Assembly (NCBI GenBank): GCA_017481235.1
Contig: JAFUPL010000016.1
Span: 1-43,017 of the forward strand
DNA from: Clostridia bacterium
Lineage (GTDB): Bacteria > Bacillota > Clostridia > Christensenellales > UBA1242
Length of the DNA: 43,017 bases
Reading direction: 5' to 3'
In this document: positions 18,611 to 27,155 of the stretch, in pieces
Position numbering within the stretch: the first letter of the stretch is position 1
How the letters are laid out: each line of letters starts with the position of its first letter
Made by a program: the position numbers and the translations under genes
Notes under the pieces: model-generated
The model's database searches: none
The model's input: only the letters and a program-made list of their open reading frames with translations
Told to the model about the DNA's origin: nothing

Positions 18611-19126
18611 ATGGAAATTAACAATATTCAAATAAGAAGTGGTGGCGAATATCCACAAATTATCAACGCGGGCAATGACCCTAAAATAGTAACAATTTTA
18701 AAGGAATTAATATCGTCGCGACAAGGAGAACTGGCGGGAGTTATGCAATACATTTACCAATCCACAATAGCGCGACAAGTTAATAATGATATTGCGGATA
18801 TTTTGGAAGAAATTAGTATAGTAGAAATGCAACATATTGAATTATTGATGAATGCAATTGTTGAGTTTGGAGGAATGCCTACTTACAACAACGGAAAAGG
18901 TCAACCATTTAATTCGTCATATGTAAATTATTCAACCAAATTAAAAGACATGTTAGATGTCAACATTTTGGGCGAACAACAAGCAATTAAGGATTACATA
19001 AATGCTCAAAAGTTTATTAGCAATCAATCATTAAAAAATTTAATAAACAGAATTATTGAAGATGAACAACTGCATTTAAATGCTTTTAAAACATTAAAAA
19101 GCACCGTTGGATTTCTATCAATTTAA
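18611..19126 (+). CDS. Ferritin-like di-iron protein (171 aa)
   Basis: A four-helix bundle protein with a complete di-iron ligand set: Glu40, then Glu72-x-x-His75, Glu122, and Glu152-x-x-His155. This matches the ferritin/rubrerythrin superfamily, whose members oxidise iron or detoxify peroxide or oxygen. There is no rubredoxin domain, so it is not a classic rubrerythrin. An AGGAG site (18600-18604) supports the ATG at 18611. About 15 N-terminal residues precede the first helix. It is divergent from a P-type cation ATPase, which suggests a metal or oxidative-stress locus, although the link is only positional. Confidence 0.85.
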   Translation: MEINNIQIRSGGEYPQIINAGNDPKIVTILKELISSRQGELAGVMQYIYQSTIARQVNNDIADILEEISIVEMQHIELLMNAIVEFGGMPTYNNGKGQPFNSSYVNYSTKLKDMLDVNILGEQQAIKDYINAQKFISNQSLKNLINRIIEDEQLHLNAFKTLKSTVGFLSI

Positions 19127-19203
19127 TAAAAATATCAAATAAATCATTTTAAATAATTATTAATATTTATCAAATAATTATTAATTATTTATTAAATAAT
19201 TAA

Positions 19204-19350
19204 AATAATATAATAAAAAATAATCATAAATAATTAATAATAAAATATTTAAACGCAGTACGCTTAAAATAAGCACTATTTAAGCAATGGTTTTAAATTA
19301 ATTAAATTATTAATAATATTTTATGATTATTTTTTTATTATTAAAATAAT
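19204..19350. repeat. Long imperfect A/T inverted repeat between convergent genes
   Basis: Arms of about 50-60 bases (roughly 19204-19253 and 19290-19350) are near reverse complements, sharing for example TAATCATAAA on the left and TTTATGATTA on the right. They surround a less AT-rich centre that holds its own hairpin, GCTTAAA (19262-19268) with TTTAAGC (19279-19285). The position between the convergent ferritin-like and PRC-barrel genes suggests a bidirectional terminator; a decayed mobile element is an alternative. Confidence 0.6.
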
Positions 19351-20067
19351 TTATTTATTTTTACTATATTTCATTAGTTCTTGAAGCTTATTTTTACTAC
19401 TAGCAAGTGCTAGTGTTTGCTCGGTGATTGTTGAGTGTTGTTTAATTATAATATTTTGTTGATTATCAAATATGTCTTTAGTACATATTCTTCCTACTAT
19501 AAAATTTTCCTTTTTGTTTGATGGGTTTGGTGAAATTTTGTTAAATGATGAAAATAATTTTGGCAACACTTTTACTTTTGAAGTATCATTATTTTTGTTT
19601 TTAATTCTATAACGAAATGAATTTATGTTTACATGTTGTTCAGAGTAGTAAACAACAATCGAATTTGTGCTACATGACGCCATATCATCAATGTTAATAA
19701 GTTGTTGATTATCCAATATTAAATTTTCAATAACGTACTTTTCGGTTATTGAATAGTCTTTTACAATTCCCAAGTATTCGCCTTGAAGAGAATATACTTT
19801 TGCATTGATAGGAAGAATATACGCGTTGGTACTATTGTCATTTAATGAAAGTATTAAATTTTGTTTGTTCTTTATGGTGATAGCATGTTTTCCTAATGTA
19901 TAAATAAATTTTGGATACAAGCAATAACTGATTTCTTCATCATTTAATATTTCAAAATATTTAATTTTTTTCTTACTTTTATCAAAAAAAACACGGTTAA
20001 TATTGCCTAATAGTTCTCCTTCATACAAACATAGTAAAGGTTTTTGTAATAATTCACTTAAATACAT
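19351..20067 (-). CDS. PRC-barrel domain protein (238 aa)
   Basis: Two PRC-barrel-like units are visible: residues about 1-60 (LYEGELLGNINRVFFD) and about 85-150 (AKVYSLQGEYLGIVKDY). The C-terminal segment from about 190 (IVGRICTKDIFD to the end) is a pattern I associate with clostridial PRC-barrel proteins: a strand, then a helix beginning ITEQT. Such proteins are cytoplasmic scaffolds or regulators, and small relatives (YlmC/YmxH) occur near sporulation genes; the role here is unknown. AGGAG precedes the ATG at 20067. Between -35-like TTGACC and the ribosome site lies a 7-bp-armed palindrome (20081-20096) that could be an operator. Confidence 0.75.
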   Translation of the reverse strand: MYLSELLQKPLLCLYEGELLGNINRVFFDKSKKKIKYFEILNDEEISYCLYPKFIYTLGKHAITIKNKQNLILSLNDNSTNAYILPINAKVYSLQGEYLGIVKDYSITEKYVIENLILDNQQLINIDDMASCSTNSIVVYYSEQHVNINSFRYRIKNKNNDTSKVKVLPKLFSSFNKISPNPSNKKENFIVGRICTKDIFDNQQNIIIKQHSTITEQTLALASSKNKLQELMKYSKNK

Positions 20068-20246
20068 ATTTAACTCCTATACAATATTTATATTGTCAAA
20101 GGTCAACAATATGAGTAAGAAATTTGTAAATTTATAATTTAAAATGTAAAAATAAACGATTTTGTTTGCTTTTATGCCCACAATTATTATATAATTATAT
20201 TATCATAGTAAATAATATTATTATACATAATATTGTAAGGGGTAGT

Positions 20247-23200
20247 ATGAAAAATAAATTTTTGTTTGTTCTTGCAATGCTTAGTGTGTTAACCATTACG
20301 GGTTGTAAGGATAGTGAACCTAAAAAGGAAACATTATTAGCACCACAACAAATAAGTGTTCAATCAGACGGAGATAAAAGTTTGATTATTTTTGATGAAG
20401 TTAAAAATGCGGACTATTATGACATATATATCAACGACATATGCGTTACGGTTAAGTCAAGCGGAACGGGAACAATTCAATTTGATGCGTCAAAAATTAT
20501 AACCTTGCCACAAAAGTATACTATCAAGGTAAAGGCGGGAAGCGACCTTCATTTTAGCAGTGTGTTTACAGACGAGTATGAATACAATCACACCAGCGTG
20601 TTAGATGCGCCAGTGGTTAGTATTGATGGGACAACTTTAAATTGGAATAAGGTGTCCAATGCCGAATTTTATGATGTGGTGGTTACTAGTTTAAATCCAA
20701 CCATTGAAACCACGCACAGATTTACGACTAATAGTTTTGATTTTAGCAATGTTTTAGTTAATAAAGGCGAATATTTATTTAAAGTACGTGCAATTAGCGA
20801 AAGTGGAGATTATTTGGAAAGCATATATTCAAATCAAGTAAAATATATACACACACTTGATTTGGAAACCCCGCACAACCTTAAAGCACAATATGATATA
20901 AACACAAATGAAGTATTATTAAGTTTTGTAACTAGTGAAAATGTGGACGGATTTACCATAAGCATTGACGGAAATAATTATAATTTTGGGTCAAACGAAA
21001 TGGAAAACTTTTTGTATCCCGATGACCTAAATAATGTGTATATAATAAAATTGACTTCCTTTGCAAAATTTAAAGGGGTTCAAGTAGATAATTCAACTAT
21101 GCTAAACATTAGTGTAAAGGCAAATAGTGAAAACAAGTATTTAAACAACTCGCAATTTTCAAATAAAATATCTTGTCAATTTGTTAATGTACTAGATACT
21201 CCAAGCGTTAAGTTTAGCACAACGTCTACTATGTGCAAACTGGAAATATCTTCTATCAATTCTCCATATTTAAGTGGTTACGCAATATATTTAAATAATC
21301 AAAAATATAAAACAATAAACAAAGATATCACTCAACTAGAGTTACCTTTGACAGTTGTTGGCGATAGAGGTATACGCGTTCAAGGTATAAGCAACAATAA
21401 TAATTGTTATTCATCAAATTTAAGTGCTGTGCATTATGCAAGCACACCATCAAATTATATGAATAATTTAAATGTTAAATTTGAAGATGGTATTATTAGT
21501 TGGCAAAATGTTGAACATGCTACAAGTTATTACGTACAAATATCAAATTCTGTATATAGATATGCGTTATTTACCACCGAAACTAGTTTAAATTTAAACA
21601 ATATATGTGATTATAGTAAGTACAACATTAAAATAATTGCTATGGCAGACGGGTATTCTCAAATTGAATACAATTCTACCATAGAGTATTCAGTTCAATT
21701 GCTTGCGCCAAACAATGTAAGCATTTCCAACGAAGGGGATATTACTTACTTAAATTTTGATGAAGTTAAAGATGCTTACGGATATTTATTGTACATAAAT
21801 GGTACACGTATTAATCGTTTGTTTGTTTCGTCGCCAATTAATATAAATTCATACATAAGTCAAGCAAATAGTTACAATGTTAATATTAAAGCGATAGGTA
21901 TAGTAAATAAATTTGTAAAAGATAGTAATATGTCCACCGAACAAGTTATACAAAGTGTAAAAACATTAAGTGTTCCAACTTTGACCATATCAAACGAAGG
22001 GGATAAATATTATTTAAATGTACATGTAAATCCAGATGAAAAAAGTGTTGCATCTAGTTATGAAATTTGGATTAATTATCAATCTATTGGTGAAGAACCT
22101 TTCCAAGATGCAAAAATTGACATAACTTCTTATTTCAGCAATGCTGGTCAATACAACTTTATGGTTAAGGCAAAGGCAATAGATAGTCCATATATTAAAG
22201 ATTCCAATATGGAAAGTATAACATATAATTGTACTAAACAATTAGATACGGTTACGGACATTAAAGTTACCAAACTTGAAGGTGAAAGTACATATATTTT
22301 AACATTTAAGGAACAAACCTTAGCGGCAAAATATTTGGTTAGCATAGTAAAAGAAGGCGACGAACAAAACACAATAGAATATGAAGTAAGTCGAGGTGTG
22401 GCGGACATTAGTCAATATATTAAAGATAATGGAATATATCGTATTTATGTAAAAGCGCTTGCCCTAAAAGATAGTTTTTACACCGACTCAGCAACTAGTG
22501 GAAATCCTTATAGATTAACCAAAGGTGAAAGTTTGCCAGCGGTAGAAGATTTAAGCATTAATAAACCAACCGAAGCACAAGCGAGTGATGAAATATCATT
22601 AACATGGAAGAGTGTTGAAAATTGTTCGGGTTATCAAGTTTTTGTTTATTACAATGGCAAAAATGAGACAATTTTGCAAAAATCAATATTTGTTCCACAA
22701 AGTCAAAACCCTAATTTAAATATTGGTTCGGGTGAATATAAGTGCATAAATAAAGAAGGTGCTTACACTATTCAAATCAAAGCATTGGGTGATGACGAAT
22801 TGTTTGAAACCAGTCAAACTTCTTCGATACCATACGCTTACACAATGGAAACTAAAGCAGACTTTGAACGTAATATTGTATTTATGTATGGAAACGAATG
22901 CAACTATAAAGTAAGTAATATTGATGATTTAAAAAATTTGTTGTGGTATCACTATTTATACAATGAAGATGTTTGGAAATATAATACATTACAATACAAT
23001 CTAAAGGTGTATTGTGATGTTGATTTAGACTCTCTTGCAGTTCAAATTTCCGATACTGTGGCAACTCAAGTGGAAAATGCGCAAACTAATGTTGAAAAAA
23101 TGGATATTATTTCAAAGTTTTTAATCAATCAATATCCAGAAATGTCAAATATAGTGTTAGGATTTAAAAACGAGCAAGGAACGTATACTCAAGATTTTTG

Positions 23201-24443
23201 CTTAAGTGAACAACAAAATGTATACATATTTAGATATCAAGACGCTTTAGATAAGCATAAAACCAACACAATGCCAACAACTAATCAAGTATATAACGAA
23301 AAACTTGACACTATTGCTACATTTGACCAAAGAACATATAATTATGTGTTTGCAATTGACACTCAACAAAGTGTGGACGTTACCACCACGGAGCAATTAT
23401 TTATGGCATTGCAATATAATCAAAGACCTAATTTTGTAGGAGATTGTGAAGTCGCTAAAGCGGTGTATGAAAATGCAAGATTTATACTACGTCAAATATG
23501 TAGCGATAATATGGGCGAATATCAAAAGACTTTGCAAATATATAACTTTTTAACCAAACGCATAGCATGGAATGATATAAACAATGGCGACTTTAATGAA
23601 GAGATATTATTAGCAGATGGTTCAACATGTTTGCGTGGAAGTTTAAAGGACTATTATCTTGAAGGTATATTATACAACACTTCAAGCGATAACGGATTGT
23701 ACTTGTCGCTTGACGAGTTTGTGGGACAAACTGCAACCAGTCAAGGTTTGGCAAAAGTGTTTGTTGCACTATGTAGTATTGAAGGTATAGATGCAATTAA
23801 AGTTAATGGACAAACTCAAATTGATGTAGATAATACAATTAAGACCATAAATTATTCATGGAACAAAGTATATATTGATATTGAGGAAGATGGTTATGAA
23901 GGCAAAAAGTGGTACAACATTGACCTAGGTATGGCAATACAAGACACTATGAGTGTTAGAAAAAGTGGTATAACCACAGTTTATCAATTTGCTTTACATA
24001 AATATTTCTTAATTATGGATACAGACATGAGTATTCAAGCAACCACGTTGCATAAACGTTTGGGAGATAGTACAGATTATGTAGCAAATACCCAATTTGA
24101 CTATTACTTAAGTCAAAGATATTCGTGTGTGTATAACAATACTACTATTGTAAATAATGCAAACTTTAAAGTTGCTAACGATACAGACATGGTAAATGTG
24201 TTAATGCATGCAATGTTAAAAGCAAACAAAAAGCATAGGTTAATGATAGATATTGATGCACAAGCGTATATCAACCTTATAACTGGTGGAGCAACTAGCG
24301 AAGAAGCGATTTCGTCAGTTACAACAAGAATTACAGGAAGTGTTTATGAAACTGCTAGAACAACCTTGGGCGGAAAATACAATTGTACGCTAAACATTAA
24401 AATTGTAGATGCAAGGTATATTGTGATTGCGGTTCAACCATAA
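20247..24443 (+). CDS. FN3-repeat lipoprotein with degenerate transglutaminase-like domain (1398 aa)
   Basis: The start at 20247 is set by AAGGGG just upstream and a lipoprotein signal whose lipobox ITGC places the lipidated Cys at residue 20; the longer frame adds 27 unlikely residues. About nine FN3-like beta domains follow (residues 30 to about 870), each with the pattern LxxP...(I/L)xFxxVxxAxxYxIYIN...YxIxVKA. The last 500 residues hold a transglutaminase-like fold: a helix containing TSQGLAKVF, then YSWNKV and WYNID. In active members these positions are Cys, His and Asp; here they are Ser1165, Tyr1203 and Asp1226, so the enzyme is probably inactive and may bind protein or glycan instead. 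It is a single gene, with no simple terminator before gerA. The product should sit on the outer face of the membrane. Confidence 0.88.
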   Translation: MKNKFLFVLAMLSVLTITGCKDSEPKKETLLAPQQISVQSDGDKSLIIFDEVKNADYYDIYINDICVTVKSSGTGTIQFDASKIITLPQKYTIKVKAGSDLHFSSVFTDEYEYNHTSVLDAPVVSIDGTTLNWNKVSNAEFYDVVVTSLNPTIETTHRFTTNSFDFSNVLVNKGEYLFKVRAISESGDYLESIYSNQVKYIHTLDLETPHNLKAQYDINTNEVLLSFVTSENVDGFTISIDGNNYNFGSNEMENFLYPDDLNNVYIIKLTSFAKFKGVQVDNSTMLNISVKANSENKYLNNSQFSNKISCQFVNVLDTPSVKFSTTSTMCKLEISSINSPYLSGYAIYLNNQKYKTINKDITQLELPLTVVGDRGIRVQGISNNNNCYSSNLSAVHYASTPSNYMNNLNVKFEDGIISWQNVEHATSYYVQISNSVYRYALFTTETSLNLNNICDYSKYNIKIIAMADGYSQIEYNSTIEYSVQLLAPNNVSISNEGDITYLNFDEVKDAYGYLLYINGTRINRLFVSSPININSYISQANSYNVNIKAIGIVNKFVKDSNMSTEQVIQSVKTLSVPTLTISNEGDKYYLNVHVNPDEKSVASSYEIWINYQSIGEEPFQDAKIDITSYFSNAGQYNFMVKAKAIDSPYIKDSNMESITYNCTKQLDTVTDIKVTKLEGESTYILTFKEQTLAAKYLVSIVKEGDEQNTIEYEVSRGVADISQYIKDNGIYRIYVKALALKDSFYTDSATSGNPYRLTKGESLPAVEDLSINKPTEAQASDEISLTWKSVENCSGYQVFVYYNGKNETILQKSIFVPQSQNPNLNIGSGEYKCINKEGAYTIQIKALGDDELFETSQTSSIPYAYTMETKADFERNIVFMYGNECNYKVSNIDDLKNLLWYHYLYNEDVWKYNTLQYNLKVYCDVDLDSLAVQISDTVATQVENAQTNVEKMDIISKFLINQYPEMSNIVLGFKNEQGTYTQDFCLSEQQNVYIFRYQDALDKHKTNTMPTTNQVYNEKLDTIATFDQRTYNYVFAIDTQQSVDVTTTEQLFMALQYNQRPNFVGDCEVAKAVYENARFILRQICSDNMGEYQKTLQIYNFLTKRIAWNDINNGDFNEEILLADGSTCLRGSLKDYYLEGILYNTSSDNGLYLSLDEFVGQTATSQGLAKVFVALCSIEGIDAIKVNGQTQIDVDNTIKTINYSWNKVYIDIEEDGYEGKKWYNIDLGMAIQDTMSVRKSGITTVYQFALHKYFLIMDTDMSIQATTLHKRLGDSTDYVANTQFDYYLSQRYSCVYNNTTIVNNANFKVANDTDMVNVLMHAMLKANKKHRLMIDIDAQAYINLITGGATSEEAISSVTTRITGSVYETARTTLGGKYNCTLNIKIVDARYIVIAVQP

Positions 24444-24480
24444 AATTATGGTACATAAAATTAGTTTTGTCAAAATATAC

Positions 24481-24510
24481 GAATAAATTAAAAATCAAAC
24501 GCTAATACTA
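24481..24510 (+). promoter_or_regulatory. Sigma-G-like promoter of the ger operon
   Basis: GAATA (24481-24485) is followed after 18 bases by AATACTA (24504-24510), close to the forespore sigma-G consensus GMATR-N18-CATNMTA. The expected start of transcription falls at or next to the gerA ATG (24517). A perfect Spo0A-box sequence, TTTGTCAAA, lies just upstream (24466-24474) but may be chance. Confidence 0.55.
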
Positions 24511-24516
24511 ACACTG

Positions 24517-25956
24517 ATGAAAAGTGCTAGTAAAATACTAAATAAAGTTAAAGAAATACTGCACTTCAGTACCGATTTTAAGGTAAGAGAAGTGCAGTTT
24601 TTTGACACGCAATTATTTATTGTGTACATTGCGCCTTTAACTGACAATAATTTGTTAAATGAAAGCGTTATAAAACCATTAGTAGAATTTGATGAAAAAA
24701 TTGAAGGAAATGTTTGCGCTTTTATTAAGGAGCAAGTTTTGGCAAATAACGAAGTCAAGTGGCAAGACGATATAAACCAATTTGTAACCGAACTTTTAAA
24801 AGGGCGTGCGGGTATTATAGTTGATGGTAGTGGAAAATTGCTTACTTGTGATGTGGAAAAGATTGTTGTTCGCCCAATCCAAGAACCGCCATCTTCGGCA
24901 GTTATTAAAGGTCCACGTGAAGGGTTTAACGAAAGTATTAAATACAATTTGTCGCTTATTAGAAAAAAACTGCCAACGCCAAACCTTGTAATTGACACAT
25001 TTTCAGTAGGCAAATATACTACCACTCAAGTAGCGGTGGTGTATTTGCAAGACATTGCCGACAAAAATGTGGTTAAAGAAATTGAAAGAAGAATTTCAAA
25101 AATTGACATAGATGGAATTGTGGATAGTTACTATATTTCAGTATATCTTCAAAGCAAACCAAATTCAATATTTAAACAAGTAGGTGACACTGAAAAACCG
25201 GATATTTTAGTAAGTAAGATGTTGGAAGGTCGTGTTGGAATAGTGGTTGATGGTTCACCAATAGTACTCACCCTACCATTTATTTTAATTGAGGATTTGC
25301 AAGAAAGTGACGATTACTATTCGCAACCTGTTAAAGTTACGTTTTTACGTATATTGCGCCTTATTGGTGTAGTTTTAGCGGTGTTGCTTCCAGGTACTTA
25401 TGTTGCAATACAATTGTATCATTACAAGATATTGCCAACTGAATTTTTGATAACCATTATGGACACCACTCAGGGCATACCATTTACGCCTTTTACCGAA
25501 GTGCTGTTTATAGTGCTGTTGTTTGAAATTTTATACGAAGCAAATTTACATATGCCTCAATATATGGGTATGGCGCTTAGTATTGTAGGTGCATTAATTT
25601 TGGGCGAAACGGCGGTCAATGCGGGACTTGTTAGTCCGCCAGCAGTTATGATTGTTGCGCTTAGTGGACTTACATTTTATGTAGTGCCTAATCAAGCGTC
25701 ACAGTTTTCGTTACTGAGAATATTGTATGTGTTTGTTGGGGCAACATTAGGTCTGTTTGGTATTTTGGCATTTAGTGTATGGGTGGTGTCGTATTTAAGT
25801 AGTTTTGATAGTTACGAATCAGCGTATTTAGCACCAACAGCGCCATATATTAAGGGCGATATGAAAGACTTTTTATTTAAAGCACCGTTAGACAAAATGA
25901 AAACAAGGCCAGAGGCAATAGCAAATAATAAAAGGAATAGGACTAGACAAAAATGA
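24517..25956 (+). CDS. gerA: Spore germination receptor subunit A (GerA family, 479 aa)
   Basis: This is the A subunit of a germinant receptor in the spore inner membrane, which helps sense nutrients and open ion channels at germination. The N-terminal soluble half (about 1-265) includes the family signature PREGFNES near residue 130 and the repeated motif GRAGIIVDGS / GRVGIVVDGS; about five membrane helices follow (roughly 280-430), then the typical APTAPY...KTRPEA tail. Length is normal for the family. No ribosome site precedes ATG 24517, the only ATG before the conserved region, and a sigma-G-like -10 sits seven bases upstream, so the message may be leaderless. A strong hairpin followed by six Ts lies at codons 14-29. 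The gene overlaps gerB by four bases (ATGA). Confidence 0.95.
   Translation: MKSASKILNKVKEILHFSTDFKVREVQFFDTQLFIVYIAPLTDNNLLNESVIKPLVEFDEKIEGNVCAFIKEQVLANNEVKWQDDINQFVTELLKGRAGIIVDGSGKLLTCDVEKIVVRPIQEPPSSAVIKGPREGFNESIKYNLSLIRKKLPTPNLVIDTFSVGKYTTTQVAVVYLQDIADKNVVKEIERRISKIDIDGIVDSYYISVYLQSKPNSIFKQVGDTEKPDILVSKMLEGRVGIVVDGSPIVLTLPFILIEDLQESDDYYSQPVKVTFLRILRLIGVVLAVLLPGTYVAIQLYHYKILPTEFLITIMDTTQGIPFTPFTEVLFIVLLFEILYEANLHMPQYMGMALSIVGALILGETAVNAGLVSPPAVMIVALSGLTFYVVPNQASQFSLLRILYVFVGATLGLFGILAFSVWVVSYLSSFDSYESAYLAPTAPYIKGDMKDFLFKAPLDKMKTRPEAIANNKRNRTRQK
24558..24603 (+). terminator. Terminator-shaped hairpin inside the gerA coding start
   Basis: A perfect 10-bp stem (ACTGCACTTC at 24558-24567, GAAGTGCAGT at 24589-24598) with an inner 4-bp stem (24570-24573, 24582-24585) is followed by TTTTTT (24598-24603). 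It has the shape of an intrinsic terminator for plus-strand transcription, yet lies within translated gerA codons. It could stop read-through from the upstream lipoprotein gene or act as an attenuator. Confidence 0.55.
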
Positions 25957-27155
25957 AAATGTCATACAGACAAGCGTCAATAATAATATTTTATATGCTG
26001 GTAGCGTTTAAAGTTTTATCGCTACCTAGTCTTATGTATCAAACATGCAAAAATGATGGGTACTTGGCGGTATTAATAATGATGATAGTAGATGCTATAC
26101 TTATTTGGGCAAGTATTAAAATCATTAAGCAGGCCAAAGGCAAAAATATATACGAATTTGTAAAACAATACACAGGTAGTGTTATTGCAAAAATATTTGT
26201 TATAGGTCTTACACTAATTCCTTTAATTCATTTAGGAATTAAAACAAAGGGGTTAGAGTGGTTTTTGGTTAAAAATCTATATACCAAATTTGAATGGTTT
26301 CAGTTTGCCATACCTATTGCATTAATTACATGTTACATGATATACAAGGGTACAAGAAATATTGGTAGAGTTTGCGAATTTTTTATATGGATAATCGTTG
26401 TAGGTGTTGTTATAATTATTATCAAAGGTTTTGCGTCGGTCGACTTAACCTTCTTTTTGCCAATACTATCTAAAGGAATAACTCCAATTTTTAAAGCAAT
26501 ATATGATTATCTTGCATGGTTTGGACTGGGCGGTGAATTATTATTATTTTGCGGGTGTATTGATTTTAAAGACGAAAAAAAATCTCGCATTTTCTTCTAT
26601 TCTGCTATTGCAATAATTTTGGTTCAATTGGTATATTTTAGTTTTTATGGTGCGTATGGAATAATGTCTGCCACACACAATTTTGCAATATCCGATATAA
26701 GTCAAATATCAAATGCCAATATGGCACTTGATGAATTGTCATGGTTAATTGTAACTGTTTGGGCAGTTGCACAAATATTACACGTTGCAATTTATGGATA
26801 TTTGTTTTGTAGGGGGTTGCAGATTATATTCAACCTAAAAAATGATGCTGTAGCAACATTAATATTGTTTATTGCGCTAATATTATGGATTTTTTGGGGA
26901 GAACACACAATTGCGCTTGAAAAATTGTTCTTGCACAAATCTATTGTTTGGACGGTGGTAATTGCGCAATATATAATACCTATTATAATATGGTTTTTAA
27001 GTTTTGCTAAAAACAAAAAAGACAATATTAACCACCCAAGCATAAAAGAGCGAAGTGGTAGTGAAACTGAAAAATCTAAAGTACAACAATCTGCCACCAA
27101 ATCAAAAGTTCAATCAAAACATAAAAAATCAAGGGGGAAATATGCAAAAGTTTAA
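25953..27155 (+). CDS. gerB: Spore germination receptor permease subunit B (GerB family, 400 aa)
   Basis: An APC-superfamily-like membrane protein with about ten helices spread over residues 8-355, matching GerAB-type germinant receptor B subunits, which bind the small-molecule germinant. It begins MKMSYRQASIIIFYML, a normal family opening, and ends in a basic, Ser/Lys-rich cytoplasmic tail of about 45 residues. Translation is likely coupled to gerA through the four-base overlap; the ATG six bases later is an alternative start. The 3' end overlaps gerC by 14 bases. The ligand cannot be deduced from sequence. Confidence 0.93.
   Translation: MKMSYRQASIIIFYMLVAFKVLSLPSLMYQTCKNDGYLAVLIMMIVDAILIWASIKIIKQAKGKNIYEFVKQYTGSVIAKIFVIGLTLIPLIHLGIKTKGLEWFLVKNLYTKFEWFQFAIPIALITCYMIYKGTRNIGRVCEFFIWIIVVGVVIIIIKGFASVDLTFFLPILSKGITPIFKAIYDYLAWFGLGGELLLFCGCIDFKDEKKSRIFFYSAIAIILVQLVYFSFYGAYGIMSATHNFAISDISQISNANMALDELSWLIVTVWAVAQILHVAIYGYLFCRGLQIIFNLKNDAVATLILFIALILWIFWGEHTIALEKLFLHKSIVWTVVIAQYIIPIIIWFLSFAKNKKDNINHPSIKERSGSETEKSKVQQSATKSKVQSKHKKSRGKYAKV

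Noticed and set aside
20166..20246. N-terminal extension of the FN3 lipoprotein
   Set aside because: The lipoprotein signal and ribosome site fix the start at 20247; the upstream codons cover promoter DNA.
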